DNA from: JAXDJJ01 sp034665745
Lineage (GTDB): Bacteria; Actinomycetota; CADDZG01; WHSQ01
Assembly (NCBI GenBank): GCA_034665745.1
Contig: JAXDJJ010000016.1
Span: forward strand, 1-64,000
DNA: 64,000 nt
Direction: 5' to 3'
A program made the position numbers and the translations under genes. Numbering within the stretch: position 1 is the stretch's first letter; each line of letters starts with the position of its first letter. This document shows positions 26,635 through 33,871 of this stretch, one piece after another. Under the pieces are notes generated by a model. That model was not told where the DNA came from and did no database searches. It saw nothing but the letters and a program-made list of their open reading frames with translations.

Positions 26635-26656
26635 GAGAACCCTCCCAGGACGCGGA

Positions 26657-26681
26657 TCGGGCCCCCGGTCAGGGGGCCCGA
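26657..26681 (-). terminator. Perfect 10-bp GC-rich hairpin downstream of secreted-protein operon
   Basis: TCGGGCCCCC (26657-26666) and GGGGGCCCGA (26672-26681) form a perfect 10-bp stem around a five-base loop. On the minus strand it follows the stop of the 26709 gene by 27 bases. There is no U-tract, as is common for high-GC actinobacterial terminators. It also lies upstream of the LLM gene and may insulate the two operons. Confidence 0.65.
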
Positions 26682-26708
26682 TGACGCTAACAGTGCTGTG
26701 GAGTTTGG

Positions 26709-27386
26709 TTACTTGATCTTGTACGAGGCCGTCTGGAAGGCGACGTCGATCAGCGTGTCCGAGTGGGACCTCTCTGCGACGTGGCTGACCCAACACGCGG
26801 ATGCCGCGCAGATGGCGGTCGCATCGCCCGAGCCCGGCCCTATGACCGTGCCGATCTTGGCCTTGATGAGCTTCATCGGGACCGTGATCGTCAACGTCTT
26901 CGCGGCGGTGTCGAACGCGCCGGTGATGTATCCCAAGGTCTCGCAGTTGATCGGCTGGAGGACACCGACCGTCTCGCCGGCCTGGCAGTTGCCTTCGAGA
27001 CGGAAGTGACCTTGAGCGTCGACCTTGCCAACCCGCTCGGTGCCGTTACCGGCAAGCGCGTCGGGCTTACCGATGTCGGCACTCTTGGCCGTGAGGCGAT
27101 AGGTGGTCTTGGAGTTGACGGCGAACGCCCACAAGAAGCGGGCGCCATCGGGGATGGATCCCGAGGGAGGCATGTCCGCCATCGTCACGGTGAAGTTGAG
27201 GTTCGCCCCAGCGCGCTCGATCGAGCCCGAAACGAGGTCGAACCCGGCAGGGATCGACATCCCGAGACCCTGAGCGTTGTCGGCGTCACCCGTGGGGTCC
27301 TCCCACAACTTCGAGGGGGCCGCGTTTGCAGAGCCCAGGAGGCCCACGATGAGCGCGGCGGATAGAGCGATCGCTAGACGTTTCAT
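26709..27386 (-). CDS. Secreted protein of unknown function, tandem paralog 3
   Basis: A 225-residue protein with a signal peptide (cleavage likely after SANA, residue 22). The mature part shares with its two upstream neighbours the blocks WEDPTGDADNAQGLGMSIP, GFDLVSGSI, ADMPPSGSIPDG, KSADIGKPDALAG, and a C-terminal CWVSHVAERS segment. Four cysteines are conserved, suggesting disulfide bonds outside the cell. I do not recognise the family. It is the last gene of the four-gene operon; its ATG overlaps the preceding stop by one base (TGATG). Predicted mostly beta-strand by its alternating pattern. It is the most divergent of the three copies. Confidence 0.8.
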   Translation of the reverse strand: MKRLAIALSAALIVGLLGSANAAPSKLWEDPTGDADNAQGLGMSIPAGFDLVSGSIERAGANLNFTVTMADMPPSGSIPDGARFLWAFAVNSKTTYRLTAKSADIGKPDALAGNGTERVGKVDAQGHFRLEGNCQAGETVGVLQPINCETLGYITGAFDTAAKTLTITVPMKLIKAKIGTVIGPGSGDATAICAASACWVSHVAERSHSDTLIDVAFQTASYKIK

Positions 27387-28060
27387 CAGACCTTGAACGT
27401 CCCGGTGATCGCTGCGAAGTCGATAACGGTGGTTGGCGTCAACGAACGCTCTGCGTAGTGAGGCACCCAGCAGACCTGGCAGCTGGTTGCAGCTGCACCG
27501 TCGGTGCCACCGGTGATGAGCGTGCCCTTCTTGGCGCCGATCTCACTCAGGGGAAGTTGCCACGTGATCGTTGCTGCAGCCGGGTCGAAGACCGCCTCGA
27601 CGTAGACCGAGGTGCTGCACTGCACCAAGGTAAGAGCGGCGGTTGCCTCTTCGCCGCATTGCTCGAGACGGGCCACGCCTTGGTACACCTGGCCGACGCG
27701 CTCTTGGCCGGTGCCACCCGCGACGACGTCGGGCTTGCCGATGTCAACGCTCTTGACGGTGAACCGGTACTGCTCGTCGCCTGCACCGAAGTGATACAGG
27801 AGACGGAAGCCCTCCGGACCGGAGCCCGTGGGAGGCATGTCTGCCTGACTTACGACGAACTCGAGGTTCTTGCCCTTGAGGGCAAGAGTTCCACCGACGA
27901 GGTCGAAGCCACCGGGGATCGATTGACCGGCGCCCTGAGCGTTGTCGGCGTCTCCGGTTGCGTCTTCGAACATGACCACGGGCTTCTTCGCCGCGTGGGC
28001 GGAACTAACCAGGCCGGTCATGAGACCGGCGACGAGCATGAGTGACAGTGCTTTCTTCAT
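27386..28060 (-). CDS. Secreted protein of unknown function, tandem paralog 2
   Basis: A 224-residue secreted protein with signal peptide MKKALSLMLVAGLMTG... cleaved probably after SAHA (residue 23). It shares FEDATGDADNAQGAGQSIPG, GFDLVGGTL, ADMPPTGSGPEGFRLLY, KSVDIGKPDVVAGG, VYQGVARLEQC and CWVPHYAERSLTP with its neighbours. The ATG at 28060 has an excellent AGGAGGAACC ribosome site; the longer frame upstream is not coding-like. Eight bases separate it from the upstream paralog's stop. Duplication followed by divergence is clear from the sequence; function unknown. Confidence 0.82.
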   Translation of the reverse strand: MKKALSLMLVAGLMTGLVSSAHAAKKPVVMFEDATGDADNAQGAGQSIPGGFDLVGGTLALKGKNLEFVVSQADMPPTGSGPEGFRLLYHFGAGDEQYRFTVKSVDIGKPDVVAGGTGQERVGQVYQGVARLEQCGEEATAALTLVQCSTSVYVEAVFDPAAATITWQLPLSEIGAKKGTLITGGTDGAAATSCQVCWVPHYAERSLTPTTVIDFAAITGTFKV

Positions 28061-28068
28061 GGTTCCTC

Positions 28069-28767
28069 CTATTTCGGGATCTTGTAAGCGACGGCTTGTG
28101 TTGCGAAGTCGATGACGGTGTACGGGGTGAGCGAGCGCTCGGCGTATTGAGCGACCCAGCAGATCTGGCAACCGGTGGTCGAACGGGGACCGGTTCCGCC
28201 GGTGATGATCGTCCCGGCCTTGGCCTTGAGGTCGGCCAGCTTCACCGTCCACGTGATGGTCTTTGCGGCCGTGTCGAACACTGCGGGCTGGATGCTGACG
28301 TCCGTGCACTGAGACCAGGTGATCCCGAGTGAGATCGCACCGCACTGCTCGAGACGAGCGACGCCCTGGTAGACGTTGCCGGCACGGTCAACGCCGTTCG
28401 GCGACTGGCCCATTGCGGTTGCGACGACATCGGGCTTGCCCACGTCGAGGCTCTTGACCGTGAACTCGAACTGCTCGCTGCCGGAAGCGATCTCCCAGAT
28501 GAAACGGAATGCCTCGGGGATCCCGCCACTCGGGGGCATGTCGGCCATGCTGACCTGGAACTCGAGCTCGGTCTTGCTGGCTTTCTTGATCGTCCCACCG
28601 AGGAGATCCAAACCTCCGGGGATGGATTGGCCGAGACCCTGGTTGTTGTCGGCGTCCCCTGCGGCGTCCTCGAAGACCTTGACCGGCTTCGGTGCGCCTG
28701 CAGATGCGGTGCCCGTGAACATGGCGATCAATCCGATAGATGCGAGTAATGCAATGGTCTTCTTCAT
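28069..28767 (-). CDS. Secreted protein of unknown function, tandem paralog 1
   Basis: A 232-residue secreted protein with a signal peptide ending near TASA (residue 23). It carries the shared blocks FEDAAGDADNNQGLGQSIPG, LDLLGGTI, ADMPPSGGIPEAFRFIW, KSLDVGKPDVVA, NVYQGVARLEQC and CQICWVAQYAERSLTPYT, including the four conserved cysteines. The ATG at 28767 overlaps the beta-propeller gene's stop (TAATG), so translation is coupled. Copies 1 and 2 are closest to each other. The GDADN-containing N-terminal block could bind a cation, but this is only suggestive. No known family is recognised. Confidence 0.82.
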   Translation of the reverse strand: MKKTIALLASIGLIAMFTGTASAGAPKPVKVFEDAAGDADNNQGLGQSIPGGLDLLGGTIKKASKTELEFQVSMADMPPSGGIPEAFRFIWEIASGSEQFEFTVKSLDVGKPDVVATAMGQSPNGVDRAGNVYQGVARLEQCGAISLGITWSQCTDVSIQPAVFDTAAKTITWTVKLADLKAKAGTIITGGTGPRSTTGCQICWVAQYAERSLTPYTVIDFATQAVAYKIPK

Positions 28768-29957
28768 TACAGGTCTCCGTTCCACTTGATGATGTCGATC
28801 CCTCTGTTGTAGTCCGCGGTGTAAGCGATGCGGTCGGTGATCCAGTACACGGCGCCGGTGTTGCCGTCGTGCGGCATGAAGTAGCCGACCTCTTTGATCT
28901 TTCCTTTGGCGTCGACGTCGATGAATCGAACGCCGTGCTCGAAGAACGCTGCCGCTACGAGCCCGCCGTGCAAGCCATAACGCGGGTTTGCCTCGTGCCA
29001 GTGCGACGAGCATCCCCAGACGTTCGCGGGAGGTGATCCGTCGACATAGGTGCCGTTCTGCATCTGGTACTTGTCGATGAGTTGGAAAGAGTGGGTCTTC
29101 TTCCAGTTGCGGGCATCCCAGGTGGCGAATGCACCGTTCACGTCGCTGCACCTGACCTTGTTGTTCGTCTCGCCGGCCATCAGCAGGAAGTCACTCTTGC
29201 CACCCACAGGCCATGCAGCGGTGTGTTGGAAACCGATCTCGGTCGTGTCGCCAACCGCGAGGAGCTTGGGATGTGCGGGGTCCTTGCGAGCGTCCATCAC
29301 CGTGATGGGTGTTGTTGCGCTGAGCACGATGCCGGGGGAGACCTCCGTCACGTCATGTCCGCCACCGGTCTTCACTTGCTCGTCCCATTGCTCTTTGAGG
29401 AGCTTGGGCTTCGCTGGGTTGCGGAGATCGACGATGTTGCCGCCCGAGCCGTACGCCCACGTGCAATCGAGGATGCAACTGAACGTGTGCTCCGCCGCGC
29501 CCGGGAGCTCGGCGATGATCTGAGGGTTCGTCTTGTCCTCGACCGAGATGATGAACAACACGTTCGTCGTAGCCGGCAGCGACCCGTCGGGCGTGGAGCG
29601 TGCGCTGGCGGTGTTCGGGACGACCATGATGGTCCCGTTCGTGTCGAGGTCCTCACGGCTGTACATGTATTCCTGGGCCATCGGGATGAAGCCGGTGAGA
29701 GCGGGGTTCAGGGGGTCCGAGACGTCGAAGACCATGATCTTCTGCTGGTCGTTGACGTACCAGTAGTCGCCGACCTTGCGGCCCCCAACGACGTTGAAGC
29801 CACCGGGGACGTACTTGATGAACTCGACGTTGTCGGAGCTGATGCCACCGACGGAAGGTCCACGATCGTCAGCAAGATCGCTAACGCGCGCATCGGCAGC
29901 CCCCGCGAGGAGGCTGAAGAGGAGCGCTACGAGAGCGAGTGCTGCTGTCCGCCGCAT
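28767..29957 (-). CDS. Secreted LVIVD-repeat beta-propeller-like protein
   Basis: A 396-residue protein with a signal peptide (MRRTAALALVALLFSLLAG..., cleavage after ADA). The mature part consists of repeated blades with motifs such as IMVFDVSDPLNPALTGF, GNIVDLRNPAKPKLLKE, ITVMDARKDPAHPKLLAVG and VRFIDVDAKGKIKEVGYF, the pattern of LVIVD repeats that build a beta-propeller. Cys pairs at SCILDCTW and a His-rich region (SSHWHEANPRYGLHGG) are notable. AGGAAGGG precedes the ATG at 29957. It leads an operon with three tandem secreted paralogs; a shared extracellular complex is a reasonable guess. No enzymatic role is visible. Confidence 0.8.
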   Translation of the reverse strand: MRRTAALALVALLFSLLAGAADARVSDLADDRGPSVGGISSDNVEFIKYVPGGFNVVGGRKVGDYWYVNDQQKIMVFDVSDPLNPALTGFIPMAQEYMYSREDLDTNGTIMVVPNTASARSTPDGSLPATTNVLFIISVEDKTNPQIIAELPGAAEHTFSCILDCTWAYGSGGNIVDLRNPAKPKLLKEQWDEQVKTGGGHDVTEVSPGIVLSATTPITVMDARKDPAHPKLLAVGDTTEIGFQHTAAWPVGGKSDFLLMAGETNNKVRCSDVNGAFATWDARNWKKTHSFQLIDKYQMQNGTYVDGSPPANVWGCSSHWHEANPRYGLHGGLVAAAFFEHGVRFIDVDAKGKIKEVGYFMPHDGNTGAVYWITDRIAYTADYNRGIDIIKWNGDL

Positions 29958-29971
29958 GTGAACCCTTCCTT

Positions 29972-29992
29972 CTGGCAGAAGTTGTCTGCCAG
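29972..29992. other. Perfect 8-bp inverted repeat before the secreted operon
   Basis: CTGGCAGA (29972-29979) and TCTGCCAG (29985-29992) form a perfect stem with a five-base loop, in the 78-base gap between the ethylmalonyl-CoA mutase stop and the beta-propeller start. It ends 14 bases before that start. It could terminate the mutase transcript, be a leader hairpin, or act as an operator. Confidence 0.45.
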
Positions 29993-30035
29993 GGAAAGAT
30001 TCGCCTCACCTAGGAGGGTTCCTGCCGTTCAGGCT

Positions 30036-32021
30036 CTAGCCCTGACCCACCAGGTCCGCGATGTCGCCGATCATCTTCGTGAGGTCGAAGTCCTTAGGTG
30101 TGTAGACCTGAGCGACCCCCAGCTCTTTGAGCTTGGCGGCGTCCTCGTCGGGGATGACCCCTCCGACCACGACCGGTACAGCGGTGGGGTCGACCCCCTC
30201 GGCCCTCAAGAGATCGAGCACCTGCGGCACGAGCAGACCGTGTGCCCCCGAGAGGATCGACAGGCCGATGACGTGTACGTCCTCGTCGGCTGCGGCCCGG
30301 GCGATCTGAGCGGGGGTCAGGCGGATGCCTTGGTAGACGACCTCGAAGCCCGCGTCGCGAGCCCTGATCGCCACCTGCTCGGCCGCGTTCGAGTGACCGT
30401 CGAGGCCGGGCTTGGCGACGAGCATCCGGAGCTTCGCGACCCCGAGCCGTGCCTGCGCTGCGTTCACCTTCGCTCGGGTGTCTGCCATCGCCTCGGTATC
30501 GGGAGCCCTCGACGCGGTCCCGATCCCGGTCGGTGGTCTGTATTCGCCGAACACCTCTCGCAACGCATCGGCCCATTCGCCCGTGGTCGCTCCGGCGTGT
30601 GCCGCGGCGATCGAAGCGGGGAAGAGGTTGTCCGTGGTCTCTGCGACGCGTTTGAGTTCGTCGAGAGCTGTCTTGACCTCGGCGAGATCCCTCTCGCTGC
30701 GCCACCGCTCGACGCTTTCGATCTGTGCACGTTCTGCTGCAGGGTCGACGCGCTCGAACGCGAGCTCGTCGAGGCCTTCGACAAGGTGAGAGGTTTCCGT
30801 TTCGGTGAAGCGGTTGAGTCCGACAACGACCTGCTCTCCCGTTTCGATCCGTCGTCGACGTTCGGCGTGCATCGAGACGAGGCTCTCTTTCATGTAGCCG
30901 AGGGCCTCGACGGATCCACCCATGTCGAGGACCTTCGACAATTCGTCCCATGCTGCGCTGGCTATCTCGTCGGTCTTCGCTTCGATGACCTTTGACCCCT
31001 CGAAGATGTCGCCGTAGTCGAGAAGGTCGGACTCGTATGCGAGGACCTGCTGGCTGCGCAATGACCACTGTTGGTCCCACGAGCGCGGAAGACCGAGAGC
31101 TTCGTTCCACGCCGGCAGTTGGACCGCACGTGCCCGCGCGTCCTTCGACTGCGTCACTCCCAGCATCTCCAAGAAGATGCGGAAGACGTTGTTCTCCGGT
31201 TGCACGGCAGTGAGTCCGAGCGAGTTCACCTGGACCCCGTACCGGAAACGCTTCGCCTTCTCGTCGGTGACTCCGTAACGCTCGACCGCAACGCGTTCCC
31301 ACAAGATCTTGAACACCCGCATCTTGCAGGTCTCTTCGATGTAGCGGATACCGGAGTTACAGAAGAACGAGATGCGCCCGAACAAGCGAGGGAAGTCTTC
31401 CTCCGATACGCGCCCCGTCGCTTTGACCGCATCGAGGACGGTCACCGCGTTCGCCAAGGCGTATGCAACCTCGAGTACGGGATCGGCCCCCGCTTCCTGG
31501 AGGTGATACGAGCACACGTTGATCGGGTTCCACTTCGGAGTCTCGTGCAGGGTCCACGTGATGATGTCGGTGGTCAAGCGGATAGATGCCTCGGGCGGGA
31601 AGATGTGAGTGCCGCGCGACAGGTACTCCTTCAGGATGTCGTTCTGCGTGGTCCCGGCCAAGGTTTTGCGTTCCGCGCCTTGTTCGTCGGCAACGGACAC
31701 GTAGAGGGCGAGGAGCCACATCGCGGTCGCGTTGATCGTCATCGATGTGTTCATCTCGGCGATCGGGATCCCGTCGAACACGCCTCGCATGTCGGAGATG
31801 CTGGAGATCGGGACGCCTACCTTGCCGACCTCACCGCGGGCCATCTCGTGGTCGGAGTCGTACCCGGTCTGGGTCGGCAGGTCGAAGGCGACCGACAGTC
31901 CGGTCTGGCCCTTCGCCAGGTTGCTCTTGAAGCGCGCGTTGGTCGCCTCCGGACTCGCGTATCCCGCGTAGGTCCGGAAGATCCATGGCTTGTCTCTGTC
32001 GGGCACATCCTTGTCAGGCAT
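30036..32021 (-). CDS. ecm: Ethylmalonyl-CoA mutase (coenzyme B12-dependent)
   Basis: This 661-residue protein joins a mutase barrel with a C-terminal B12 domain in one chain. It closely follows the Ecm/MeaA pattern as I recall it: KPWIFRTYAGYAS at the N-terminus, GLSVAFDLPTQTGYDSDH (41-58), EMNTSMTINATAMWLLALY (89-107), NVCSYHLQEAGA, VQVNSLGLT and WDQQWSLR. The B12 motif is D541-G-H543, with the His as lower cobalt ligand. It rearranges ethylmalonyl-CoA to methylsuccinyl-CoA. ATG at 32021 lies nine bases after a TAGGCT; a GTG three codons upstream is possible. It is divergent from the hydroxyacyl-CoA dehydrogenase. The presence of Ccr in this window supports Ecm over methylmalonyl-CoA mutase. 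Confidence 0.88.
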   Translation of the reverse strand: MPDKDVPDRDKPWIFRTYAGYASPEATNARFKSNLAKGQTGLSVAFDLPTQTGYDSDHEMARGEVGKVGVPISSISDMRGVFDGIPIAEMNTSMTINATAMWLLALYVSVADEQGAERKTLAGTTQNDILKEYLSRGTHIFPPEASIRLTTDIITWTLHETPKWNPINVCSYHLQEAGADPVLEVAYALANAVTVLDAVKATGRVSEEDFPRLFGRISFFCNSGIRYIEETCKMRVFKILWERVAVERYGVTDEKAKRFRYGVQVNSLGLTAVQPENNVFRIFLEMLGVTQSKDARARAVQLPAWNEALGLPRSWDQQWSLRSQQVLAYESDLLDYGDIFEGSKVIEAKTDEIASAAWDELSKVLDMGGSVEALGYMKESLVSMHAERRRRIETGEQVVVGLNRFTETETSHLVEGLDELAFERVDPAAERAQIESVERWRSERDLAEVKTALDELKRVAETTDNLFPASIAAAHAGATTGEWADALREVFGEYRPPTGIGTASRAPDTEAMADTRAKVNAAQARLGVAKLRMLVAKPGLDGHSNAAEQVAIRARDAGFEVVYQGIRLTPAQIARAAADEDVHVIGLSILSGAHGLLVPQVLDLLRAEGVDPTAVPVVVGGVIPDEDAAKLKELGVAQVYTPKDFDLTKMIGDIADLVGQG

Positions 32022-32030
32022 AGCGAGCAC

Positions 32031-32036
32031 AGCCTA
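32031..32036 (-). promoter_or_regulatory. -10-like TAGGCT for the ecm gene
   Basis: TAGGCT on the minus strand ends nine bases before the ATG at 32021, which lacks a ribosome-binding site. It is paired head-to-head with a plus-strand TAGGCT at 32043-32048. Confidence 0.42.
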
Positions 32037-32042
32037 CGGCGA

Positions 32043-32048
32043 TAGGCT
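32043..32048 (+). promoter_or_regulatory. -10-like TAGGCT for the hydroxyacyl-CoA dehydrogenase gene
   Basis: TAGGCT lies 40 bases before the ATG at 32089, which has its own AGGAG. It would give a leader of about 33 bases. The divergent gap also serves ecm. Confidence 0.38.
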
Positions 32049-32088
32049 CTCTTGCCCCTTCACCCCGATGAATCTCAGGAGTCAGTTC

Positions 32089-33861
32089 ATGCCATTCGAG
32101 ATCAACAAAGTAGGCGTTGTCGGCTGCGGCACGATGGGTTCCGGCATCTGTGAGGTCGCGGCAAAGAACGGTTTCGAGGTCGTCTTCTCGGAGATCTCCG
32201 ACGAAGCCGTCGCCGCCGGGCAAGAGCGCATCAGCCGGAGCGTCGAACGAGCGGTCGAGCGCGGAAAGATGGAGCGCACCGAGGCCGACGGCCTGCTATC
32301 TCGCATCTCGTCAACAACCAAGCTCGCAGGTCTCGCTGAGTGCGACATCGTGTTCGAAGCCGTTCCCGAACAACTCGACCTGAAGAAGAAAGTCTTCGGC
32401 GCCTTGGACGAGATCCTCGGCGAAGAGGCGATCCTCGCTACGAACACATCGTCCCTTCCCGTGATCGATATGGCCGTTGCGACGAACCGCACGCACCGGG
32501 TCATCGGATTCCATTTCTTCAACCCCGCTCAAGTCATGCCGTTGGTCGAGTTGGTGCGAACGGTTACGACCGACGACTCGGTCATCGACACCGCGAAGGC
32601 CTTCGCCGACCGGTTGGGCAAGACTCCGGTTGTTGCGCGGGACCGTGCCGGCTTCATCGCGAACCTCTTGTTGTTCCCGTACCTGAACTCCGCCGTCCGG
32701 ATGCTTGATCAAGGCTTTGCCACACGCGAAGACATCGACGCGTCGATGCAACTTGGGTGCGGCCACCCGATGGGACCTCTTGGTCTGTTGGATCTGATCG
32801 GTCTCGATTCGGGATACGAGATCTGCGAGGCGTTGTGGCGTCAGTTCCGTGACGATCAAGACGCTCCCGCACCATTGATCAAGCAGTACATGGTTGCCGG
32901 ATACCTCGGCCGCAAGGCAGGCCGCGGGTTCTATCGCTACGCGGCCCCCGAGTCATCGAAGATCGTGGATCAGGACTCAGGTGTTGGCGATGGCGAAGAG
33001 TTCGTGTCCGAGGTTCAGACGGTCGGGGTCGTGGGGACTGGTCTCATGGCTTCGGGCATCGCTGAGGTTGCCGCCAAGGCCGGCCACCAGGTCATCTTGC
33101 GTGGCCGCAGTGAGGCATCTATCAAGAAGTCCAAAGCCGCGGTCGAGAAGAGCTTGGGCAAGGCGGTGTCCAAGGGCAAGCTCGAGCAACCCGCCGCCGA
33201 CGAGATCCTCGCTCGCATCACGACGACGTTGGAGTACTCGGACTTCGCCGAGGCAGACCTCGTCATCGAAGCGGTCGCCGAGGACCTTCCCCTTAAGTTG
33301 GAGATCTTCACGGAGCTCGACCGTTCCGTGAAACCCGACGCGGTCCTGGCCACGACGACATCTTCACTTTCCGTTGTGGACCTTGCAGCTATCACCGAGC
33401 GCCCCGATCGTGTCGTGGGTCTGCACTTCTTCAACCCCGCGCCGATCATGAAGCTGGTCGAGGTCGTCCGTACCGTCGCGACCGATGAATCTGTCGTTGC
33501 CCGCTCGACCGCGTGGGTCCGCGAGATCGGCAAGCATCCGGTCCAGTGTCGCGACCGGGCAGGTTTCATCGTGAACTTCCTTCTGTTCCCGTACCTGAAC
33601 GACGCGGTGCGGATGCACGAGGAGGGGTACTCGTCTCCGCAGGACATCGATGCCGCGATGAAGCTCGGGTGTGGACACCCCATGGGCCCGTTCGAACTGA
33701 TGGACATCGTTGGCCTCGACGTCACGTACGCGATCCTCAACTCTCTACATGACGAGTTCCGCGAGCGTCGTTATGCGCCTGCCCCGCTTCTCGAGCACAT
33801 GGTCAGGGCGGGATACCTCGGCCGCAAGACCGGCCGCGGCTTCTACGACTACTCGCGATAG
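32089..33861 (+). CDS. Double 3-hydroxyacyl-CoA (3-hydroxybutyryl-CoA) dehydrogenase
   Basis: A 590-residue fusion of two complete 3-hydroxyacyl-CoA dehydrogenases. Copy 1 (about 1-285) has GCGTMG (12-17), catalytic H142 in FHFFNP, E154, and ends GYLGRKAGRGFYRY. Copy 2 (about 310-590) has GTGLMA (316-321), H446 in LHFFNP, E458, and ends GYLGRKTGRGFYDY. The last Gly of the NAD motif is Ala in copy 2. Each half alone equals the usual length of a PaaH/Hbd protein. AGGAG lies seven bases before the ATG at 32089. It would oxidise or reduce 3-hydroxybutyryl-CoA, an ethylmalonyl-CoA pathway step. There is no crotonase domain, unlike FadB. Confidence 0.9.
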   Translation: MPFEINKVGVVGCGTMGSGICEVAAKNGFEVVFSEISDEAVAAGQERISRSVERAVERGKMERTEADGLLSRISSTTKLAGLAECDIVFEAVPEQLDLKKKVFGALDEILGEEAILATNTSSLPVIDMAVATNRTHRVIGFHFFNPAQVMPLVELVRTVTTDDSVIDTAKAFADRLGKTPVVARDRAGFIANLLLFPYLNSAVRMLDQGFATREDIDASMQLGCGHPMGPLGLLDLIGLDSGYEICEALWRQFRDDQDAPAPLIKQYMVAGYLGRKAGRGFYRYAAPESSKIVDQDSGVGDGEEFVSEVQTVGVVGTGLMASGIAEVAAKAGHQVILRGRSEASIKKSKAAVEKSLGKAVSKGKLEQPAADEILARITTTLEYSDFAEADLVIEAVAEDLPLKLEIFTELDRSVKPDAVLATTTSSLSVVDLAAITERPDRVVGLHFFNPAPIMKLVEVVRTVATDESVVARSTAWVREIGKHPVQCRDRAGFIVNFLLFPYLNDAVRMHEEGYSSPQDIDAAMKLGCGHPMGPFELMDIVGLDVTYAILNSLHDEFRERRYAPAPLLEHMVRAGYLGRKTGRGFYDYSR

Positions 33862-33864
33862 CCT
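33859..33864 (+). promoter_or_regulatory. -10-like TAGCCT, leaderless spacing
   Basis: TAGCCT overlaps the upstream stop codon and ends seven bases before the ATG at 33872, which lacks a ribosome-binding site. It supports that start over the later ATGs at 33887 and 33899. Confidence 0.4.
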
Positions 33865-33871
33865 CGCCGCG

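Noticed and set aside
29082..30995. A 637-codon open frame on the plus strand opposite the beta-propeller and ecm genes
   Set aside because: Shadow of two well-supported minus-strand genes; no motif and it spans an intergenic hairpin.
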